Shown: in pieces, positions 8,785 through 16,855 of the stretch | How positions within the stretch are numbered: the first letter of the stretch is position 1 | Layout: each line of letters begins with the position of its first letter | Made by a program: the position numbers and the translations under genes | Notes under the pieces: generated by a model | Told to the model about the DNA's origin: nothing | Database searches by the model: none | Seen by the model: the letters and a program-made list of their open reading frames with translations, nothing else | From: Actinomadura nitritigenes | GTDB taxonomy: Bacteria > Actinomycetota > Actinomycetes > Streptosporangiales > Streptosporangiaceae | Direction: 5' to 3' | DNA: 64,000 bases | Assembly (NCBI RefSeq): GCF_017573545.1 | Contig: NZ_JAGEOK010000009.1 | Location: forward strand, 248,001 to 312,000

Positions 8785-9399
8785 TCAGTCCGAATGGCCC
8801 AGCCCCGTCCACAGCAGCCGCATCGCGCCCTCGACCAGCAGCGACCTCGGCATGTCCGGGTGCCGCTCCCACCACTGCGCCACCCCGTCGAGCCCGGTGA
8901 TGATGAGCTCCACCATCGCCTCGGCGATCGGCTCGCCGGGGTCGATCCCGACCGTCTCCCGCATGTCGTTGCCGAGCAGCGCCGCCACCGCGTGCGTGCG
9001 CGACTCGCGGATGCCCTGCCGGACGGTCTGGATCTCCGGGTCGTCCTCGTCCGTCCGGTCGAACAGCAGCTTGCGGGCCTGCGGCTTGGACTGCGCGAAG
9101 CTGAAGTAGGCGTCGATGGTCGAGCGCATCCGGTCCTCGGGCGGCCCCGAGCCGGTGATGCGGGCGCCGACGTGCTCCACCAGCGCCGCGTTCTGCTCCT
9201 GCATGACCGCGAGCAGCAGCACCCGCTTGGACGGGAAGTGGTCGTACATCACCGTCCGCGCCACCCCGGCCTCCGACGCGATCTCGCCCAGCGACGTCGC
9301 GTGGTAGCCCTTGCCGGCGAAGAGCTTCAGCGCCGCCTCGGTGATGAGCGCCCTGCGGGCCGGTCCGCGCATGCGCGATTTCGGGGCGGATTCCGCCAT
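8785..9399 (-). CDS. TetR-family transcriptional repressor
   Basis: 204 residues from ATG 9399, preceded by GAGGGAG 8 nt upstream. The N-terminal HTH is clear (TSLGEIASEAGVARTVMYDHF, about residues 35-55), followed by an all-helical ligand-binding domain. The gene lies between an FAD oxidoreductase and a divergently transcribed flavin monooxygenase. Identical palindromic cores (ACCGACAC-2-GTGTCGGT) occur in its own promoter and in front of the oxidoreductase gene. It most likely represses itself, the monooxygenase-tatA unit and the oxidoreductase until an unknown ligand binds. Confidence 0.88.
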   Translation of the reverse strand: MAESAPKSRMRGPARRALITEAALKLFAGKGYHATSLGEIASEAGVARTVMYDHFPSKRVLLLAVMQEQNAALVEHVGARITGSGPPEDRMRSTIDAYFSFAQSKPQARKLLFDRTDEDDPEIQTVRQGIRESRTHAVAALLGNDMRETVGIDPGEPIAEAMVELIITGLDGVAQWWERHPDMPRSLLVEGAMRLLWTGLGHSD

Positions 9400-9433
9400 G
9401 GTCTTGACTCCCTCGTCGGTTGCGTTCACTCTA

Positions 9434-9451
9434 ACCGACACAAGTGTCGGT
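9434..9451. promoter_or_regulatory. TetR operator between tetR and the flavin monooxygenase gene
   Basis: The inverted repeat ACCGACAC-AA-GTGTCGGT has perfect 8-bp arms and matches the core of the site at 8683-8704. It is 35 bp upstream of the tetR start and 55 bp upstream of the divergent monooxygenase start, so binding could block both promoters. Confidence 0.8.
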
Positions 9452-9506
9452 AAATCCGGGGCGACGGCGGCGTGCCGCCGGACGCCGCGACAGCAGGGAG
9501 CCGCGC

Positions 9507-10976
9507 ATGTCGGGCACACGACCGTCGATCGCCATCGTGGGAAGCGGGTTCAGCGGGATCGGCCTCGCCATCGGCCTCCGCCGCGCCGGCTTCACCGACA
9601 TCACGATCTTCGAGAAGGCCGCCGGCCTCGGCGGCGTCTGGCGCGACAACACCTACCCCGGCGCCGCCTGCGACGCCCCGTCCCACCTGTACTCCTACTC
9701 CTTCGAGCCCAAGCCCGACTGGACGCGCCGGTTCGCCGAGCAGCCCGAGATCCTCGGCTACCTCCGGCACTGCGCCGAGAAGTACGGGCTCATGCCGCAC
9801 TTCCGGTTCGGCACCGAGATCACGCAGGCCGAGTACCGGCCCGCCGACGGCCGGTGGCGCGTCCACGTCCGCGACGGCGGCTTCCACGACTTCGACCTCC
9901 TCGTCGCCGCCTGCGGCCAGCTCGGCAACCCCGCCGTCCCGAGGCTGCCCGGCCTCGGCTCCTTCACCGGAACGGTCTTCCACTCGGCCCGCTGGGACCA
10001 CCGGCACGACCTCGAGGGCGGGCGCGTCGCCGTCGTCGGCAACGGCGCCAGCGCCATCCAGTTCGTCCCGCTCATCGCGCCCGCCGCCGCCGACCTCACC
10101 GTCTTCCAGCTCGAAACGCACTGGATCAGCCGCAAGCCCGACCGCGTCTACCCGCGCTGGCGGCACGCCCTCAACCGGCGCGTCCCCGCCGTGCAGAAGC
10201 TGTCCCGGCTCGGCATCTTCCTGTGGTTCGAGCTCCTGCTCAACCCCGCCCTGATCGCCCCGCGCGGCCGCCCCGCCCTGTCCCTGCACATCCGCGCCCT
10301 GTGCCGGTTCGCGCTCCGCTCGGTCCGCGACCCGCGCCTGCGCGACCGGCTGACGCCCCGCTACGAGCCCGGCTGCAAGCGCATCCTCACCTCCAGCGAG
10401 TACTACGAGACCCTCAACCGGCCGAACGTCCACGTCGTCGACGAGCCGATCACCGAGATCCTCCCCGACGGCGTCCGTACCCGGGACGGCCGCCGCCACC
10501 GCGCCGACACCATCATCTGGGCCACCGGCTTCCGCTCCCAGGACTTCGTCGCCCCCATGCGCGTCATCGGCCTGCACGGGCAGGAGCTCAACGCCGCCTG
10601 GAAGGACGGCGCCCGCGCCCACCTCGGCCTCGCCGTCAACGGCTTCCCCAACTTCTTCCTCATGTACGGGCCGAACACCAACGTCGGCTCCGGCTCCATC
10701 GTCCACATGCTCGAGAGCCAGGCCGCCTACATCGTCCAGGCCGCCCGCCTCCTCGCCGGCGGCGTCACCTCCCTGGAGGTCCGCGCCGACGTCCTCGACG
10801 CCTTCGACGCCGACGCGCAGAGCCGGCTGGCCACGTCCGTCTGGAACCAGGGCGGCTGCGACAGCTGGTACCTCGACGCCGAGCACCGCAACACCAACAA
10901 CTGGCCCGGGTCCATGACCGGCTACCGCCGCCGCACCCGCCGCCTCGACCCGTCCGACTACCACCTCGAACACTGA
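9507..10976 (+). CDS. Flavin-containing (Baeyer-Villiger-type) monooxygenase
   Basis: 489 residues. ATG 9507 was chosen because AGGGAG lies 6 nt upstream and the protein then begins directly with the FAD Rossmann strand (GSGFSG, residues 12-17). The Baeyer-Villiger fingerprint F-x-G-x3-H-x3-W-D is present at 153-164. A second nucleotide-binding motif GNGASA (178-183) serves NADPH, and ATGF occurs near the C-terminal third. Such enzymes oxygenate ketones, aldehydes or heteroatoms with NADPH and O2 in the cytosol. The gene is divergent from tetR across a shared operator and is followed 14 bp later by a tatA paralogue. The substrate cannot be deduced. Confidence 0.88.
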   Translation: MSGTRPSIAIVGSGFSGIGLAIGLRRAGFTDITIFEKAAGLGGVWRDNTYPGAACDAPSHLYSYSFEPKPDWTRRFAEQPEILGYLRHCAEKYGLMPHFRFGTEITQAEYRPADGRWRVHVRDGGFHDFDLLVAACGQLGNPAVPRLPGLGSFTGTVFHSARWDHRHDLEGGRVAVVGNGASAIQFVPLIAPAAADLTVFQLETHWISRKPDRVYPRWRHALNRRVPAVQKLSRLGIFLWFELLLNPALIAPRGRPALSLHIRALCRFALRSVRDPRLRDRLTPRYEPGCKRILTSSEYYETLNRPNVHVVDEPITEILPDGVRTRDGRRHRADTIIWATGFRSQDFVAPMRVIGLHGQELNAAWKDGARAHLGLAVNGFPNFFLMYGPNTNVGSGSIVHMLESQAAYIVQAARLLAGGVTSLEVRADVLDAFDADAQSRLATSVWNQGGCDSWYLDAEHRNTNNWPGSMTGYRRRTRRLDPSDYHLEH

Positions 10977-10990
10977 CGGAGGGACGCCCC

Positions 10991-11263
10991 ATGGCCGGCC
11001 TCGGCACCACCGAGATCCTCATCATCCTCGCCGTCGTCCTGCTCCTGTTCGGCTCGGCGAAGCTCCCGCAGCTGGCGCGCTCGCTCGGCCGCTCGGCCCG
11101 CATCCTCAAGACCGAGACCAAGGGCCTCTACGAGGACGACGCACCGCAGACCCCGCCCGCACCGCCGGCCCAGCTCCCGCCCGGCCCCCGCGAGCAGGCC
11201 GCCCTCCTCCGCCAGGAGGCCGCCCGCCTGGAACGCGAAGCACAGCGGACCCGGGACGTCTGA
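10991..11263 (+). CDS. tatA: TatA/TatE-family twin-arginine translocase subunit (isolated paralogue)
   Basis: 90 residues: a single N-terminal membrane helix (EILIILAVVLLLFG), the conserved hinge and amphipathic helix (SAKLPQLARSLGRSARILK), then an acidic and Pro-rich tail ending in a charged coiled segment. This is the TatA plan, in which oligomers form the pore for folded Tat substrates. GGAGGG lies upstream of ATG 10991, only 14 bp after the flavin monooxygenase, so the two are probably co-transcribed. No tatC or tatB is nearby, so this is an additional TatA. The adjacent TetR-controlled FAD oxidoreductase carries a Tat signal, which suggests a dedicated pairing. Confidence 0.85.
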   Translation: MAGLGTTEILIILAVVLLLFGSAKLPQLARSLGRSARILKTETKGLYEDDAPQTPPAPPAQLPPGPREQAALLRQEAARLEREAQRTRDV

Positions 11264-11367
11264 GTAGGTACCCCCACCCCGACATGAGTAGGAGGGCGCT
11301 GACCCCCGGCCGCCCGCCCCGGCGATAGTGCTTCTCGGAGCCGACCGACGAGCATCAGGAGGACGCC

Positions 11368-11703
11368 GTGACGACGCAGCCGGGCTGCGGGACCGCGAAG
11401 GACGCCGTGCACCCGATCACGCCGTTCCTCCTGTTCGCCGTCACCTTCGCGACCCTGGTGATGGGCCTGTTCAACCTGTACGCCTCCGCGATGACGGCCG
11501 CCGGCCCCGACTCCTGCGGCGAGGTCAGCTGCCACGGCGACGGGACGCTCGCCACCGTCTTCCTCGTGGCCGCCGCCCTGGGCCCGGTCCTGTCACTGGC
11601 CGCGTGGTTCTTCATGCGCCCGTCCCGCGCGGCGATCCGCTACAGCCTCGTCGCCGCGGCCCTGACCGTCCCCCTCCTGACCGACCTCGCCCTGCTCTCC
11701 TGA
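11368..11703 (+). CDS. Small membrane protein of unknown function
   Basis: 111 residues from GTG 11368, preceded by CAGGAGG. Three hydrophobic segments are visible (about residues 18-40, 62-82 and 90-110). Two cysteines in the loop after the first helix (SCGEVSC) could form a disulfide. I do not recognise the family. The last 111 bp overlap the 3' end of the convergent EamA gene, so both C-termini share DNA. It stands 104 bp downstream of tatA and may be transcribed separately. Confidence 0.6.
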   Translation: MTTQPGCGTAKDAVHPITPFLLFAVTFATLVMGLFNLYASAMTAAGPDSCGEVSCHGDGTLATVFLVAAALGPVLSLAAWFFMRPSRAAIRYSLVAAALTVPLLTDLALLS

Positions 11704-12579
11704 CCCCCTTCCGCCGGGGTGCGGCGAGCGTGAGGCCCGCGAGGACCGGCGGGAGAGGGCGGCACCGGTGGAGGCGGCGCACACGCAGCCGATCGCGAGC
11801 CACCGCGTCCAGGCGAGGTGCTCGCCGAGCAGGACGAGGCCGGCGACGGCGCCGGCGGCGGGCTCCAGGCTGACCATGACGGCGACCGTCCGCTCGGGCA
11901 GGCGGCGCAGCGCGGCCTGGTCGAGCGACCACGGCAGGACGGCCGACAGCACGGCGAGGCCGAGGCCCGCGGCGAGGACGCCCGGGTCCGCGAGGCCGTC
12001 GCCGGCCGCCGGGGCGAGCGGCAGGACGAGCGCCGCCCCGGCCACGACTCCCCAGGTCAGCGCCGATCCGGGACGGGCGCCCGCGCGCTTGTTCAGCACG
12101 AGGTACCCCGCCATGCAGGCGCCCGACGCCACCGCGAGGACGACACCGGACGGAGGAAGCGGCGCGCCGCCCGGGGCGTCCATCAGGAACACGCCGGCCC
12201 CGGCGAGCGCCGCCCACAGCAGGTCGGCGGGCCGCCGCGCCTCGACCAGTGCGAGCGTGAGCGGGCCGAGGAACTGGAACGCGGACGCGACGCCGACCGG
12301 AAGCCGCTGCATCGCCGGATAGATCAGGTGCATGCCGGCGATCGCCGCGCCCAGCGCGGCCGCGAGCCCGGCCGAGCCGCGCGGGAGCGGCGGGCGCCGG
12401 ACGAGCAGGAGGACGGCCGCCGCGAACCCGAGCCGCAGGACGACGACGCCCGCGGTCCCCGCGGCCGCGAACATGCCCTTCCCGAGGGCCTGCCCGGCCT
12501 GGATCGAGACGACGCTGCCGAGGATCAGCAGCGGCGCGGGGACGGCGGCCCGTTCCGCGCCTCCTGCCCGGGCGGTCAT
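11593..12579 (-). CDS. EamA-family (RhtA-like) exporter
   Basis: About 328 residues with ten predicted membrane helices in two EamA halves, similar in plan to RhtA-type amino acid/threonine exporters. The second half has a typical VSLEPAAGAVAGLVLLGEHL motif. The start could be ATG 12579 (MTARAGG) or ATG 12606 nine residues earlier. The protein ends with a Gly/Arg-rich tail of about 55 residues that is read antisense to the convergent gene at 11368-11703. No earlier in-frame stop exists, so the tail is either real or the result of a lost stop codon. It is divergent from a LysR regulator that probably controls it. Confidence 0.78.
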   Translation of the reverse strand: MTARAGGAERAAVPAPLLILGSVVSIQAGQALGKGMFAAAGTAGVVVLRLGFAAAVLLLVRRPPLPRGSAGLAAALGAAIAGMHLIYPAMQRLPVGVASAFQFLGPLTLALVEARRPADLLWAALAGAGVFLMDAPGGAPLPPSGVVLAVASGACMAGYLVLNKRAGARPGSALTWGVVAGAALVLPLAPAAGDGLADPGVLAAGLGLAVLSAVLPWSLDQAALRRLPERTVAVMVSLEPAAGAVAGLVLLGEHLAWTRWLAIGCVCAASTGAALSRRSSRASRSPHPGGRGSGEQGEVGQEGDGQGRGDEAVADRRAGRAHEEPRGQ

Positions 12580-12623
12580 GCGGCCAGTCTGCGATCGGCG
12601 GATCATGCGGGTCCATCGAAGGA

Positions 12624-12635
12624 TTCCGCGCGGAA
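12624..12635. promoter_or_regulatory. Candidate LysR operator in the EamA/lysR intergenic region
   Basis: A perfect 12-bp palindrome, TTCCGCGCGGAA, lies between the divergent EamA and lysR starts. LysR proteins usually bind an interrupted palindrome in such regions, but this one is GC-rich and short, so the assignment is tentative. Confidence 0.4.
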
Positions 12636-12652
12636 CCATGTTGAATAGCCGA

Positions 12653-13579
12653 ATGATCGACCGCCGGTTGCAGACCCTGCGCCTGCTGCGCGAGCGCGGC
12701 ACCGTCACCGCCGCCGCCGAGGCGCTGCACCTGACGCCGTCCACGGTGTCCCAGCAGCTCAGGCAGCTCGCCAGCGACCTCGGTGTGGAGCTGCTGGAGC
12801 CGCAGGGCCGCCGGGTGCGGCTCACCCCGGCCGCGCACACCGTGCTGCGGCACGCCGACCTCCTCTCCGCGCAGTGGGAGCGGGCCCGCGCCGACCTCGC
12901 CGAGCACCGGTCCGGGACGTCCGGCCAGGTGCGGTTCTGCAGCGTGTCCAGCGCGCTGGCCGCGCTCGTCGCCCCCGCCGCGGCCCTGCTGCGCGCCGAG
13001 CACCCGGGCCTGACGGTCCACATGGCGGAGAAGGACAGCGAGGACGCGGCGCATCTGCTGCTGTCGCACCGCGCCGACATCGCGGTCGTGATCCCGAGCG
13101 AGCAGGTCCCCGGCCCGGACGACGCCCGGTTCACCCGCACCGTCCTGCTGGACGAGCCGCAGGACCTGCTCGTCCCGGCCGGGCACCCGCTCGCGTCCGC
13201 CGGGACGGCCCGGCTCGCCGACGCGGCGGGGGAGGCGTGGATCGGCTGCCCGGACCGGCCCGACCAGCACCACCTGCTGCTCGCCGCCTGCGCCGCCGCC
13301 GGGTACGTCCCGCGCGTCGCGCACGAGGCGAACGAGTGGTTCGCGGTGTCGTCGCTGGTCGCGCGCGGCTTCGGGGTCGCGCTGGTGCCCCGGCTGGCCC
13401 CGCTGCCGCCGGAGGACCGAACGGTCCGGGTCCCGCTGCGCGGCGGCGCGGTGCCGAAGCGCCGCCTCATCGCCTGCGTCCGGCGCGGCGGCGAGCAGGC
13501 GCCGCCGATCGCGCGCAGCCTGGACGCGCTGCGCCGGGTCATCGACCGGCGCGACACGATCGGAAATTCCCGGCAATAG
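12653..13579 (+). CDS. LysR-family transcriptional regulator
   Basis: 308 residues, the usual LysR length. The N-terminal winged HTH is clear (RGTVTAAAEALHLTPSTVSQQL, residues 15-36) and is followed by a periplasmic-binding-protein-like effector domain. ATG 12653 (MIDRRLQTLRLL) places the HTH at the normal distance; ATG 12638 five codons upstream is an alternative. It is divergent from the EamA exporter gene, a classic LysR-exporter pairing, and probably responds to the exported metabolite. Confidence 0.85.
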   Translation: MIDRRLQTLRLLRERGTVTAAAEALHLTPSTVSQQLRQLASDLGVELLEPQGRRVRLTPAAHTVLRHADLLSAQWERARADLAEHRSGTSGQVRFCSVSSALAALVAPAAALLRAEHPGLTVHMAEKDSEDAAHLLLSHRADIAVVIPSEQVPGPDDARFTRTVLLDEPQDLLVPAGHPLASAGTARLADAAGEAWIGCPDRPDQHHLLLAACAAAGYVPRVAHEANEWFAVSSLVARGFGVALVPRLAPLPPEDRTVRVPLRGGAVPKRRLIACVRRGGEQAPPIARSLDALRRVIDRRDTIGNSRQ

Positions 13580-13830
13580 CGACAAAAGTTAAATAAGGGC
13601 TTTTGATAGCCATAAGGGTTATATAACTGGAACGCGTTGATCGGCGACTCTGCGTATGCCACTCTTTCCCGGTGCCCCTTCCGGCAGGGGGCCGCCGGCC
13701 GGAGTTCCGAGCGCCCGCGGTCCGCTGCCGCGTCGCCCGGTGCTGAGGCTTAGGTGAAGAAGGCTGCTGTGACGAAACGCCGGATGACCTGCGGCGCGCA
13801 CCTTCCCACGGCGGCTCTGGGAGCGCGCCG
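13580..13830. promoter_or_regulatory. AT-rich upstream region of the conservon
   Basis: The first 50 bp are strikingly AT-rich for this genome and carry two copies of ATAAGGG (13593-13599 and 13612-13618), 19 bp apart on the same face of the helix. This is the likely promoter region of the conservon operon and may bind a regulator. No coding potential is seen in the remaining 200 bp. Confidence 0.45.
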
Positions 13831-15285
13831 GTGAGGTGGCCGAAGCGCACCCGGCAGGCCGTCCCGCCCCCGCAGGCCGTCCCGCCGCCGCATCCGGGGC
13901 CGATGGCGGTCCCGCAGGCGCCGATGGCCGCGCCGCCGCAAGCGCAACCGCAGCCTCAAAGGCCGCCGCAACCGCAACCGCAGAGACCCGCGCAGCCGCA
14001 GCCGCAGCAGCAGAGGCCGACGCAGCCGCAGCCGCAGGTCCCGCCGGCCGCGCAGCCGCAGGCACCGATGGCCGCGCAGCCGCAGCAGCGGCCGCATGTG
14101 CCGATGCCGGGTTCGGTCCCGATGTCCGTTGGAACGGTCGATCCGGACGTGTGGCCGGAATTGTGCGAACGTTTCTGTCTGCAGTTCCTCGTGCTCGCGG
14201 AGAAGATGCGCCCCGCCATGGACCTGCTGGAACGCCAGGAGGAGGACCCGGACCGGCTCGAGGCCCTCTACGAGATCGACCACGGCGTGACGCGCATGCG
14301 GCGGGCCGCGCGCGACCTGCGGGTCCTCGCCGGCCGGGACGCCGAGGAGGCGTCCGGGGCCGACACGTCGCTGCTGGACGTGGTCCGGATGGCCGAGTCG
14401 TCCATCGAGCAGTACCGGCACGTCTCGATCCTGCGCGTGGTGGAACTCGCCGTCCCCGCGTACGCGGCGGAGGACCTGGCGTCCCTCGTCGCGGCGCTGC
14501 TGGACAACGCGACCCGCTACTCGCCCTCGCGGGTGACCGTGAGCGCGCACCTGCTCGGCGACGGCGCCGTGATGCTCCGCATCGAGGACTCCGGCATCGG
14601 CATGTCGCCCTCGCAGCTGGAGGGCCTGAACAAGGCGCTGGCCGGGCCGGTGCCGCCGATCACGGACGAGACGTCGCGGCAGACGGGCTTCCCCGTGGTG
14701 CACCGGCTCGCCCGCCGGCACGGCATCGGCGTGCGGCTCGCCGGGCGGACCGGCGGCACGGTCGCGATGGTGACCATCCCGCCGTCGATGCTCTGCGAGA
14801 TCCCGCCGGACGAGCCGCACACGGTCGGCACCGGCGAGATGCCTCCGGCGATGGCGCATCTGGCGATGGCGCGCCGCGGCGAGCGCCCCGCGGGGGCTCC
14901 GGCCGGAGCACCGGCGGAGCGCCCGGCGGCCGTGGAACGTCCGGCCTTCGCGGAACGTCCGGCCAGGCCCGCGGCGGCGTCTCCGGCGGGGCGCCCGGCG
15001 CCCGTCCGCGCGGCGGGCGGCGAGCCCGACCTCGGCGGCCTGCCGCGCCGGGAGCGGGCGAGCCTGCGCCCCGTCGCGGCACCGCCACCGGACCCGCCGC
15101 CCGCCGCGGACGCCGCGCCCGGGTCGTCCTTCGCCGACGACCTGGCCGCCTTCACCGCGGGCACGCACCTGCCCGACGCCGCCGCCGACGCCGCGGAGGC
15201 GCCCGCCGACGCCGCGCGGACCGAGGCGCCCGACGCCCCCGAGGCTCCGAAAGCCGCGCACGACCTGGAGGAAGGACGGCAGTGA
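13831..15285 (+). CDS. Conservon histidine-kinase-like ATP-binding protein (CvnA-like, soluble)
   Basis: 484 residues from GTG 13831. Residues 1-95 are low complexity (Pro/Gln-rich, QPQPQ repeats). The middle carries a GHKL ATPase domain with an N box (LLDNATRYSP), a G1 box (EDSGIGM) and a G2-like segment (GFPVVHRLARRHG). The C-terminal 130 residues are Ala/Pro-rich. Classical CvnA proteins have membrane helices and an extracytoplasmic sensor; none is seen here, so this is a cytoplasmic, sensor-less variant. The stop overlaps the roadblock gene start (GTGA). It probably acts with the next three proteins as a membrane-recruited, GPCR-like signalling complex. Confidence 0.82.
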   Translation: MRWPKRTRQAVPPPQAVPPPHPGPMAVPQAPMAAPPQAQPQPQRPPQPQPQRPAQPQPQQQRPTQPQPQVPPAAQPQAPMAAQPQQRPHVPMPGSVPMSVGTVDPDVWPELCERFCLQFLVLAEKMRPAMDLLERQEEDPDRLEALYEIDHGVTRMRRAARDLRVLAGRDAEEASGADTSLLDVVRMAESSIEQYRHVSILRVVELAVPAYAAEDLASLVAALLDNATRYSPSRVTVSAHLLGDGAVMLRIEDSGIGMSPSQLEGLNKALAGPVPPITDETSRQTGFPVVHRLARRHGIGVRLAGRTGGTVAMVTIPPSMLCEIPPDEPHTVGTGEMPPAMAHLAMARRGERPAGAPAGAPAERPAAVERPAFAERPARPAAASPAGRPAPVRAAGGEPDLGGLPRRERASLRPVAAPPPDPPPAADAAPGSSFADDLAAFTAGTHLPDAAADAAEAPADAARTEAPDAPEAPKAAHDLEEGRQ

Positions 15286-15722
15286 GCATCGCCTCCACGG
15301 GCCCCAGCGGCCCCCAGGACTTCGGGTGGCTGCTGCGGCAGTTCGCCTCGTCCACCCCCGGCGTGACGTTCGCGCTGATCGTCTCGTCCGACGGGCTGGC
15401 GCTCGTCGAGTCGGGCCCGATGCCGTCGGAGTTCGTCGACCCGATGGCCGCGCTGACCAGCGGGATGATCAGCCTGGGCAACAACATCGCCAAGCACGTC
15501 GGGGCCGGCGGCTGCGACCAGGTGATGCTGAAGTTCGCGTCCGGGCACCTGCTGTTCATGGGGATCGGGCAGCTCGCCGGGCTGGTCGTGCTGGTCGGCG
15601 AGGGCGCGAACCTCGGCGCGGTCGCCCACGAGATGACGAAGTTCGTGCACGGCGCCGGGCACGTGCTGACCCCGCAGATGCGCGACGACCTGCGCCGCAT
15701 GACCGAACAGGCGATGCCGTGA
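15282..15722 (+). CDS. Roadblock/LC7-domain protein (CvnB)
   Basis: 146 residues from GTG 15282, overlapping the kinase-like gene by 4 bp. The sequence has the roadblock/LC7 layout: an N-terminal helix (DFGWLLRQFASSTPGV), strands with the motif ALIVSSDGLALVES, then a long helix. In conservons, CvnB is thought to regulate the small GTPase CvnD as a GAP- or GEF-like partner. It is the second gene of the four-gene unit. Confidence 0.9.
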   Translation: MSIASTGPSGPQDFGWLLRQFASSTPGVTFALIVSSDGLALVESGPMPSEFVDPMAALTSGMISLGNNIAKHVGAGGCDQVMLKFASGHLLFMGIGQLAGLVVLVGEGANLGAVAHEMTKFVHGAGHVLTPQMRDDLRRMTEQAMP

Positions 15723-15798
15723 CCGGCGCCGCGGGCGCCGCGCCCCGGCCGGTGCGTCCGGCGGGTCCGGTCCGTCCGGGCCTGCGGGGAGGAGGGAC

Positions 15799-16140
15799 AT
15801 GACGGCCAATCCGTGGGTGCGGCCGTACGTGCTGACCGGCGGGCGGACCCGGGGCAGGCGGCACCTGTTCGTGCACACCGTGGTGTCCGGCGCGGGCTAC
15901 GACGCGGCGTTCGCCGAGCGGCTGCTGCCGGAGGCGCGGGCGCTGTACGAGCGGGCGCACGCCGCCGCCGAGTCCGTCGCCGAACTGTCCGCGCACTGCG
16001 GGGTGTCGCTCGGGGTCACCCGCGTCCTGCTCGCCGACCTGGCCGCGGGCGACCGGATCGTGATCGCCGCGGAGGGCGCCTCGCCGTACGACCCGCACGT
16101 CCTGGAGAGAGTGATCGATGGTCTACGCGAGCTCGCCTGA
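15799..16140 (+). CDS. DUF742 protein (CvnC)
   Basis: 113 residues, the usual DUF742 size. It starts at ATG 15799 after a GGAGGAGGG ribosome site and has the typical opening WVRPYVLTGGRTR and a wHTH-like C-terminal half (ELSAHCGVSLGVTRVLLADLAAGDRI). DUF742 proteins occur almost only in conservons, between the roadblock protein and the GTPase. The 3' end overlaps the GTPase gene by 23 bp, consistent with translational coupling. Confidence 0.9.
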   Translation: MTANPWVRPYVLTGGRTRGRRHLFVHTVVSGAGYDAAFAERLLPEARALYERAHAAAESVAELSAHCGVSLGVTRVLLADLAAGDRIVIAAEGASPYDPHVLERVIDGLRELA

Positions 16141-16765
16141 CCCGGCGCAGGGGCCGGAGGACGGGCGCCGGTCGCCGGGCGCGCGTCCGGCGGCGCCCCG
16201 CACCTCGGTCAAGATCGTCGTCGCGGGCGGGTTCGGCGTCGGCAAGACCACGCTGGTGGAGGCGATCTCGGAGATCCCGGCGGTGAACACCGAGGCGTGG
16301 ATGACGCAGGCGGCCCGGACCGTCGACCCGCTCGCCGACGCAGGCGGCAAGACCACCACGACGGTGGCGATGGACTTCGGCCGCGTCACCCTGGCCTCCG
16401 ACCTGGTGCTGTACCTGTTCGGGACGCCGGGCCAGCCGCGGTTCTGGCCGATGTGGGACGACCTGTGCCGCGGCGCGAGCGGCGCGCTGGTCCTGGTCGA
16501 CACGCGGAGGCTGGACGTGTCGTTCCCGGCCGTCAACTACTTCGAGAACGACTCCGACGTGCCGTTCGTCGTGGCGGTGAACCTGTTCGACGGGCGGCAG
16601 ACGCACGCGCTGGAGCAGGTCGCCGAGGCGCTCCGGCTGGACCCGGGCGTCCCGGTCGTCGCCTGCGACGCCCGCGACCGCGGCTCGGTCGTCGCGACGC
16701 TGACGGCGGCGCTCGGCCACACCCTCGACCGGACCGCGGGACGCGGGACCGCCGCGGCCCGCTGA
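16118..16765 (+). CDS. Conservon small GTPase (CvnD)
   Basis: 215 residues. The P-loop is GGFGVGKTT, switch II is LFGTPGQPRFW, and VNLFDG stands in place of NKxD; this is the usual form of ATP/GTP-binding CvnD proteins. Residues 1-28 form a Pro/Arg-rich leader. The gene closes the four-gene conservon and probably acts as the signal output that interacts with CvnB. Confidence 0.9.
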   Translation: MVYASSPDPAQGPEDGRRSPGARPAAPRTSVKIVVAGGFGVGKTTLVEAISEIPAVNTEAWMTQAARTVDPLADAGGKTTTTVAMDFGRVTLASDLVLYLFGTPGQPRFWPMWDDLCRGASGALVLVDTRRLDVSFPAVNYFENDSDVPFVVAVNLFDGRQTHALEQVAEALRLDPGVPVVACDARDRGSVVATLTAALGHTLDRTAGRGTAAAR

Positions 16766-16855
16766 CCCGGGCCCCGGCTCCGCCCGCGCCCGAGCCTCCG
16801 GGCCGGACGGGGCGGGCCGCCCCGCACCCATGACGCCCCGCACAAGGAGGAAGCG

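Noticed and set aside
16809..16823. GC-rich dyad after the conservon GTPase gene
   Set aside because: The arms are separated by only one base, so it cannot form a proper hairpin loop, and no T tract follows.
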